From an uncultured Chlorobiaceae bacterium (GTDB lineage Bacteria; Bacteroidota; Chlorobiia; Chlorobiales; Chlorobiaceae): a stretch of DNA of 64,000 nucleotides. Of the stretch, positions 59,368 through 64,000 are shown piece after piece. Positions within the stretch are counted from its first letter, which is position 1, and each line of letters starts with the position of its first letter. Position numbers and translations under genes: made by a program. The notes beneath the pieces are model-generated. The model was given only the letters and a program-made list of their open reading frames with translations. It was not told where the DNA came from and did no database searches. Where the stretch lies: the NCBI GenBank assembly GCA_903836465.1, contig CAILRB010000035.1, forward strand, positions 89,302 through 153,301, given 5' to 3'.

Positions 59368-60246
59368 ATGAAAGGAATTATTCTGGCAGGAGGCTCTGGT
59401 ACCAGACTCTATCCGGTTACAAAGGGAATATCGAAACAGCTTCTTCCAGTGTATGACAAGCCCATGATCTATTATCCCCTGACGACGCTGATGCTTGCAG
59501 GTATAAGGGATATTCTTGTTATCACCACACCTGAGGATCAGCCGATGTTTATGAAGCTGCTTGGGGATGGCAGTGACTGGGGTATTTCACTCTCCTATGT
59601 TGTGCAGCCCTCTCCCGACGGACTTGCCCAGGCGTTTATCCTCGGTGAGGCATTTATTTGCAGTGATGATGTTGCTCTTATTCTTGGCGATAATATCTTT
59701 TTTGGTTACGCATTCAGCTCAATGCTTGAGGCTGCCGTTGGATTGGTAAAGAAAGAGCGTAAGGCGACGGTATTTGGTTATTATGTCAGTGATCCGGAGC
59801 GTTATGGTGTTGCAGAACTTGATGCGGAAGGAAATGTACTTTCCATAGAGGAGAAACCTCAGAATCCGAAATCAAATTATGCTGTTGTCGGTCTTTATTT
59901 TTATCCCAATAGTGTGGTTGAGATTGCAAAACAGGTGCGTCCATCCCCACGAGGAGAACTTGAAATCACTGCAGTTAATGAGGCTTATCTTGTAAAGGGT
60001 CAGCTCAAGTGTTCAATGCTGGGACGTGGGTTTGCCTGGCTTGATACCGGAACGCATGAATCATTTCAGGAGGCGGGGAACTTTATCCAGACCGTGGAAA
60101 AAAGGCAGGGGCTGAAAATCGCCTGTCCTGAAGAGATAGCCTGGCGAAATGGCTGGATCACAGACGAAGAGCTGTTGCGGTTATCCCAACCATTGATGAA
60201 AAGCAACTACGGACAGTACCTGAAGCAGTTGTTGGTTCAACGGTAA
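59368..60246 (+). CDS. rmlA: Glucose-1-phosphate thymidylyltransferase
   Basis: The 292-residue nucleotidyltransferase has the RmlA start [18 protein letters not shown], then [28 protein letters not shown] and [13 protein letters not shown]. It makes dTDP-glucose from dTTP and glucose 1-phosphate, the first step of dTDP-rhamnose synthesis. ATG 59368 is chosen over the ATG seven codons upstream because the family begins at MKGIILAGG. rmlC follows after about 95 bases; rmlB and rmlD are not in the window. Confidence 0.95.
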   Translation: MKGIILAGGSGTRLYPVTKGISKQLLPVYDKPMIYYPLTTLMLAGIRDILVITTPEDQPMFMKLLGDGSDWGISLSYVVQPSPDGLAQAFILGEAFICSDDVALILGDNIFFGYAFSSMLEAAVGLVKKERKATVFGYYVSDPERYGVAELDAEGNVLSIEEKPQNPKSNYAVVGLYFYPNSVVEIAKQVRPSPRGELEITAVNEAYLVKGQLKCSMLGRGFAWLDTGTHESFQEAGNFIQTVEKRQGLKIACPEEIAWRNGWITDEELLRLSQPLMKSNYGQYLKQLLVQR

Positions 60247-60340
60247 CGTGCAGTTCAATTGGTATGTTAAAAGAACAGGCAGCTTGTCCTGGCAGAGGCT
60301 CTTGTCGTGATTGGTGATGCAATATTTTTCCCCGGCGTTT

Positions 60341-60931
60341 ATGCGAGTAATCGTTTCAACCATACCTGATGTCCTGATTTTTGAGCCGCAAGTGTTCGGG
60401 GACGATCGGGGCTATTTTTTTGAGTCATTTCGGCAGGATATTGTTAACCAGCACATCGGGGAAGTTTCGTTTGTCCAGGATAATGAATCGAAGTCAGGCT
60501 ACGGAGTGCTTCGTGGCCTTCATTTTCAAAAGCCACCATTTACGCAGTCCAAGCTTGTTCGGGTAGTTTATGGATCTGTGCTTGATATTGCTGTTGATCT
60601 GCGTCTTGGTTCACCCTGGTATGGCCGTCATGTATCTTGTGTGCTTGATGCAGAACGGAAAAATATGTTGTGGGTACCGAAAGGTTTTGCTCACGGCTTT
60701 CTGGTGCTCTCCCCTGAAGCCGTTTTCGCCTACAAGTGCGACAATTACTATACCCCATCGCACGATGCGGGTCTTTTGTGGAATGACCCCGCCCTCAATA
60801 TTGACTGGCGACTTCCAGTAAAGGCGATCCGTGTTTCAGACAAAGATGCCTTACAGCCGTTGTTTAATTCGGTTGATCTTTTTAACTACGACGATTTCAG
60901 ACAGGAAAAACTTTATCCGGTGGCTTCATAA
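60341..60931 (+). CDS. rmlC: dTDP-4-dehydrorhamnose 3,5-epimerase
   Basis: The cupin-fold RmlC core is present: TIPDVLIFEPQVFGDDRGYF, VQDNESKSGYGVLRGLHFQ with the catalytic histidine, LWVPKGFAHGFLVLS and YKCDNYYTPSHDAGLLWNDP. ATG 60341 (MRVIVSTIPDV) is preferred, with GTG 60311 open in frame. It is the second dTDP-rhamnose gene of the surface-sugar locus. Confidence 0.94.
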   Translation: MRVIVSTIPDVLIFEPQVFGDDRGYFFESFRQDIVNQHIGEVSFVQDNESKSGYGVLRGLHFQKPPFTQSKLVRVVYGSVLDIAVDLRLGSPWYGRHVSCVLDAERKNMLWVPKGFAHGFLVLSPEAVFAYKCDNYYTPSHDAGLLWNDPALNIDWRLPVKAIRVSDKDALQPLFNSVDLFNYDDFRQEKLYPVAS

Positions 60932-60980
60932 TTGAATATTTTATAAATATTTACGCTCGATTGGTTTCCCTTCCGAGCTA

Positions 60981-61343
60981 AGTTATGACCAAAATCATGC
61001 CCTCATGATGGCATTGTCCTCTCCGCTTTCCAAAGGAGTCATTCTTGCCGACGAAGTCGGTCTTGGCAAGGCTATCGAGGCGGGAATTGTGCTGTGCCAG
61101 TTTTGGGCGGAACGTAAGCGTCGGTTGCTGGTGATATGCCCGGCATCGTTGCGCAGGCAATGGGCGCTTTAGTTGCAGGAGTGGGAGAAATTCAACGTGC
61201 CGATACTGGTGCTTGATGCCAAGGTTTGGAGTGAGGCGCAACGGAATGGGCGAGACCCTTTGCATGATAAGAGTGTGCTCATCATTTCCATGAACTATAC
61301 AAATGCTTTGTGAGAGGAACTGAAAAGTGTTGCCTGGGATCTG
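60981..61343 (+). pseudogene. Remnant of a SNF2/DEAD-type helicase gene
   Basis: Translation in the frame of 60981 gives [57 protein letters not shown], then a TAG stop in QWAL-stop-LQEWEKFNVP. It continues with [12 protein letters not shown], a TGA stop, and [10 protein letters not shown]. This follows the early helicase motifs (motif I DEVGLGKT, Ia, and the PWDLVVIDEAH lead) of large RapA/SNF2-like DEAD helicases. It lacks a start, contains two stops and has GKA in place of GKT. The similarity ends near 61343, where an IS3-type sequence begins. Confidence 0.85.
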
Positions 61344-61522
61344 AACACTACCGCACGCGAGAAGAGGCCCGACATAGACGGTTTGAATATATTGAAGTGT
61401 TTTACAACCGGAAAAGGAGGCTCTCAACATTAGGATATAAATCTCCTGTTGAGTTTTTACGTTATAAACAACAATCAAGAGCTATGGCTTCTTAGGGTGT
61501 CCATTTTTTTGTTGCAAGTTCA
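61344..61522 (+). mobile_element. IS3-family insertion sequence remnant (3' end of transposase and right end)
   Basis: In another frame, bases 61344-61495 encode [20 protein letters not shown], then [18 protein letters not shown] and a stop. This is the C-terminal end of an IS3-family OrfB transposase. It is followed at about 61497-61522 by GTGTCCATTTTTTTGTTGCA and AGTTCA, which resembles an IS3-type terminal inverted repeat. The rest of the element and its left end are missing; the 5' side is fused to the helicase remnant. Confidence 0.85.
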
Positions 61523-61573
61523 GAAGCGCCCCCCAATGGAATAACAGTCACATCAAGAAGCCTTGTTCACGGT

Positions 61574-63538
61574 TCAATTCCAAGACATCTGCTTGAGAAT
61601 ATCATCAAAGATCGTCGATACAAAGTGTGATCCAAAAGTAGAGAGATGACCCTCATCCCGGTAAAGCGGAAGGCCGTCAACGATAAAAATACACTTATCA
61701 CCGTTGTGATATAATTTCTCTTCAGGATGAATAAGCGCCACCTTATTACTATTAGCCATTCTCTTCATTATATCCAAAACGCTATGATTTAGCTTATTGT
61801 ATTCATGGCGAGTCGGAGCCACATCACTCAAATCATTATAATACATCGGAAAACGAATAGACATATATAAGTATCTTGAAATATCCCCAATTTCAAGCCA
61901 GGGGACATCAGCAACCAAAACAACCTTTCGATTCATTACAAGCAATTTTTCAACCGTTGTCTTGAGCCCTATTTCAAGTAAATTATAACAACGTATTGAT
62001 TTTTTCTGATCAAACACGCCGTGCAATTCATCATCTGGATATCCTGGCCATGCTCCAGAAAGAATAACTGTTTTTATTTCCGGATGATTCTTGATAAACA
62101 AAAGTACATTGTTGTTAAACTCAATATCATTATATTGGTTAGCCTTATCATCTATACCCAATAACGGCGGACAACTACTATGCGTTGCCACAAAACCGGA
62201 TAAGCCATACTGGCGTGCTTTTTCGTCAAGACCTGGTAATAATGCCATAGCATGCGAGTCCCCCCACAAAATAAAACTCGGCTTTGTGCCAGGACGTCCA
62301 AATCTTCCGGGGCTTACATTATTAGACAACGACTCAAGATTGCCAAAAACGGAGTTTGGATACCACTCCCATTTCGCTTGACTAACAACTCTATTTGCTT
62401 TTGGATATCTCACTGGCATCCCATCTTGCGTATAGATTACCAAGCCTATTCCTGATATAATAACAACAATAGAAGCGGAATAGATGAATATTTTTTTCCT
62501 GCCGATCACCACCAATGCTGTGCCTCGAAATGGACTTTCTATATATCTCCAGGAAAAAGTAGCGACAAAAAGCGAAAAGACAATAATCACGAATTTTTCA
62601 CCTTCATTGAAAGGCCGAAACAAAAAATATTTATAATAAGCAATAAATACCCAATGCCAGAGATATAGTGAGTAAGATATAAGTCCTATAAATACGAGCG
62701 GCTTGAATTTCAGGAATTTAGAAACAATTGAAATATTATTTTCATCTCCACTATGAATAATTAAAGCGGCTCCTAATACCGGCAAAGCAGCATTAATGCC
62801 AGGAAATAATGTTTTTTCCGTATAAAATAATACGCTATAAAAAATGAACCCAATACCGAGAATTGAAAGAAGATTGCTCTGTAAATATGAAGATGGTTTT
62901 GGCAATATATTTATTGCCAGTATCGATCCAACAAGCAGTTCCCATGCTCGTGTATGGACAAGATAAAACGTTGCAGAAGGCTCTTTGTTCACCCAATAAA
63001 TACTTGCAAAAAATGATAGGAGGGCAGTAATCAGCAGGAACTGGAGATTTCTGCACTTTAAAAACCGATTCACAAAAAAAAGTGCTATCGGAAAAATAAT
63101 GTAAAATTGTTCCTCCACAGCGAGTGACCATGTATGAAGTAACGGCTTCTGCATTGAATGCGTATCAAAATACCCTGATTGACTCCAAAAAAGGATATTT
63201 GATGAGAACAGGGCTGTCGCTGTTATGCTTTCCCCGAAATCCTTAAAAGCATTCGAATCAAGCAAAAAAACGCCAATGATAAGAGAAAAAATAATGACAG
63301 GAAAGAGAGCAGGAAATATCCTTCGGATCCTTCGTTCATAGAAACGAGCAATTGAGAAATTATCCTCTTTAATATCGTTAAGGAGGATTGATGTGATGAG
63401 AAATCCTGATATTACAAAAAAAATATCGACTCCGACAAACCCGCCACCAAATCCGGGAACCTCAGTGTGAAAAAAAAGGACAGCAAGAACTGCTATAGCT
63501 CGAAGACCATCGATATCAGGACGGTATGCTAGTTTCAT
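61574..63538 (-). CDS. O-antigen-type acyltransferase with C-terminal SGNH domain (OafA/YrhL-like)
   Basis: The 654-residue membrane protein starts KLAYRPDIDGLRAIAVLAVL, with GFVGVDIFFVISGFLI, the acyltransferase-3 hallmark, and about ten or eleven helices to residue 370. A C-terminal SGNH hydrolase-like domain follows, with FILWGDSHAMALLPG and the closing HLSTFGSHFVS. Such proteins acetylate surface polysaccharides, moving the acyl group across the membrane. Base composition is AT-rich relative to neighbours, suggesting transfer, and it lies with the dTDP-rhamnose genes. Confidence 0.88.
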   Translation of the reverse strand: MKLAYRPDIDGLRAIAVLAVLFFHTEVPGFGGGFVGVDIFFVISGFLITSILLNDIKEDNFSIARFYERRIRRIFPALFPVIIFSLIIGVFLLDSNAFKDFGESITATALFSSNILFWSQSGYFDTHSMQKPLLHTWSLAVEEQFYIIFPIALFFVNRFLKCRNLQFLLITALLSFFASIYWVNKEPSATFYLVHTRAWELLVGSILAINILPKPSSYLQSNLLSILGIGFIFYSVLFYTEKTLFPGINAALPVLGAALIIHSGDENNISIVSKFLKFKPLVFIGLISYSLYLWHWVFIAYYKYFLFRPFNEGEKFVIIVFSLFVATFSWRYIESPFRGTALVVIGRKKIFIYSASIVVIISGIGLVIYTQDGMPVRYPKANRVVSQAKWEWYPNSVFGNLESLSNNVSPGRFGRPGTKPSFILWGDSHAMALLPGLDEKARQYGLSGFVATHSSCPPLLGIDDKANQYNDIEFNNNVLLFIKNHPEIKTVILSGAWPGYPDDELHGVFDQKKSIRCYNLLEIGLKTTVEKLLVMNRKVVLVADVPWLEIGDISRYLYMSIRFPMYYNDLSDVAPTRHEYNKLNHSVLDIMKRMANSNKVALIHPEEKLYHNGDKCIFIVDGLPLYRDEGHLSTFGSHFVSTIFDDILKQMSWN

Positions 63539-63556
63539 AGTGAATGAGGAACGCCA

Positions 63557-63844
63557 TCAGGCTATTATGAACTTGCAATGAAAAAAGGACATATATAGGT
63601 GTTCTGGCTTGCCTGTTAGGGTGCGATAATTTGCAATCGGGAGTTGCTCTTCTGGAGGCGCTTCAAGCAAAAGATAACCAAACGGGACAGCCACAGCACT
63701 AGCAAACTGCAGGAGTTGCTTGAAAGTGGGTGAGGCGCCAGCTAACCATTCCGCAAGTTTTGGGAACTTCGGTTCCAAATTTTCTCTTCGCTGAGAACGA
63801 TCTAAGGCCCAACCAAGGACTTGTGCATTAACAGAAACTCTCAT
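63557..63844 (-). pseudogene. Truncated HTH regulator of the XRE-ImmA/IrrE type
   Basis: The first 75 or so residues (VNAQVLGWALDRSQR, EPKFPKLAEWLAGASPTFKQ, SAVAVPFGYLLLEAPPEEQL, IANYRTLTGKPE) match the N-terminal part of the XRE-type regulators that continue with an ImmA/IrrE peptidase, where the family usually has NPELLRWARER and PxFRT. After YRTLTGKPE the sequence becomes unrelated (HLYMSFFHCKFIIA) and stops. The peptidase domain is absent, so the protein is cut to 95 residues from about 350-400. Confidence 0.75.
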
Positions 63845-63853
63845 TGCTGATGC

Positions 63854-64000
63854 TCAGTAATTAGTGCCTGACAGAAAACCCCTGTTTTTTGAAAATTTGA
63901 CAACCCCTTCAAGATCAACCCCTGCTGGTCGATGACCCTGCGATGGTGTTTTTGAGCTTACCGGGATTTTCCAAAAGGAAATTACTGAATTGTGCATCCA
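63854..64000 (-). other. Possible 3' end of a gene extending past the window
   Basis: On the minus strand the frame is open from the window edge to a TGA at 63854-63856 (about 48 residues, ending SKNRGFLSGTNY). It would be the gene just upstream of the truncated HTH gene, with a 9-base gap. No family is recognised, and the length is too short to exclude chance. Confidence 0.25.

Noticed and set aside
60978..61478. Minus-strand frame of 166 residues
   Set aside because: It covers the helicase and IS remnants antisense and shows no motif of its own.
61310..61495. A separate 61-residue gene
   Set aside because: Its translation is the C-terminal end of an IS3 transposase preceded by unrelated helicase sequence in another frame, so it is a remnant.
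1..64000. tRNA, rRNA or CRISPR array
   Set aside because: No cloverleaf-like sequence with a CCA end, no rRNA-like stretch and no regularly spaced direct repeats were seen in the intergenic regions by eye; tRNAscan and a CRISPR finder would settle it.

Overview
The window reads as chromosome of a green sulfur bacterium (Chlorobiaceae, Chlorobium-like). The main pointers are a BchF/BchV-type vinyl-(bacterio)chlorophyllide hydratase (49467-49940), a form IV RuBisCO-like protein in an operon with an LsrF-type thiolase (50232-55508), BshC for a bacillithiol-type thiol, and a primary sigma factor without region 1.1, as in the Bacteroidetes/Chlorobi group. No tRNA, rRNA or CRISPR array was seen. 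Coding density is high and both strands are used.

Layout. 1-5102: end of rsgA, an aldehyde dehydrogenase, then a lipid kinase gene lying between a full-length and a truncated copy of the same coiled-coil/LuxR-type regulator. 5393-15744: mostly housekeeping and envelope genes (GlmU-like protein, pabA/trpG, LOG-family hydrolase, haem-binding protein, small HTH regulator, surE-bshC, a 911-residue patatin/outer-membrane-barrel protein, accD, thyX). 15981-31535: clpP-valS, rpoD, an LptF/G permease, an M16 lipoprotein peptidase, uvrB, rsh (ppGpp) and a lemA-TPM-TPM operon. 31625-40186: gcvT, ftsK, an iron-sulfur pair (NifU C-terminal domain protein and Mrp), der and an orphan 7TM histidine kinase. 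40303-43830: the conserved translation cluster rplM-rpsI, rpsB-tsf and pyrH. 43827-49153: recX and a complete LIV-type ABC importer with a fused permease-ATPase. 49467-56031: bchV with a translationally coupled small membrane protein, the RuBisCO-like operon, and lptE. 56142-64000: an accessory island holding a HEPN-like protein, an 888-residue protein with a kinase-like N-terminus, an AAA-type ATPase and a RyR domain, rmlA-rmlC, a dead helicase gene broken by an IS3-family remnant, an O-antigen-type acyltransferase and a truncated HTH gene of the ImmA/IrrE type.

Two systems deserve most attention. The first is the HEPN-like plus kinase/AAA/RyR gene pair next to surface-polysaccharide genes, which has the architecture of a nucleotide-sensing conflict or stress system and which I cannot match to a named system. 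The second is the four-gene set of class II aldolase/SDR fusion, LsrF, RuBisCO-like protein and SDR. Two of its enzymes are of families that release dihydroxyacetone phosphate, which suggests salvage of a phosphorylated deoxy-sugar or diketone.

All calls come from reading the sequence. No database search was run, and statements about gene order in other species are from memory.
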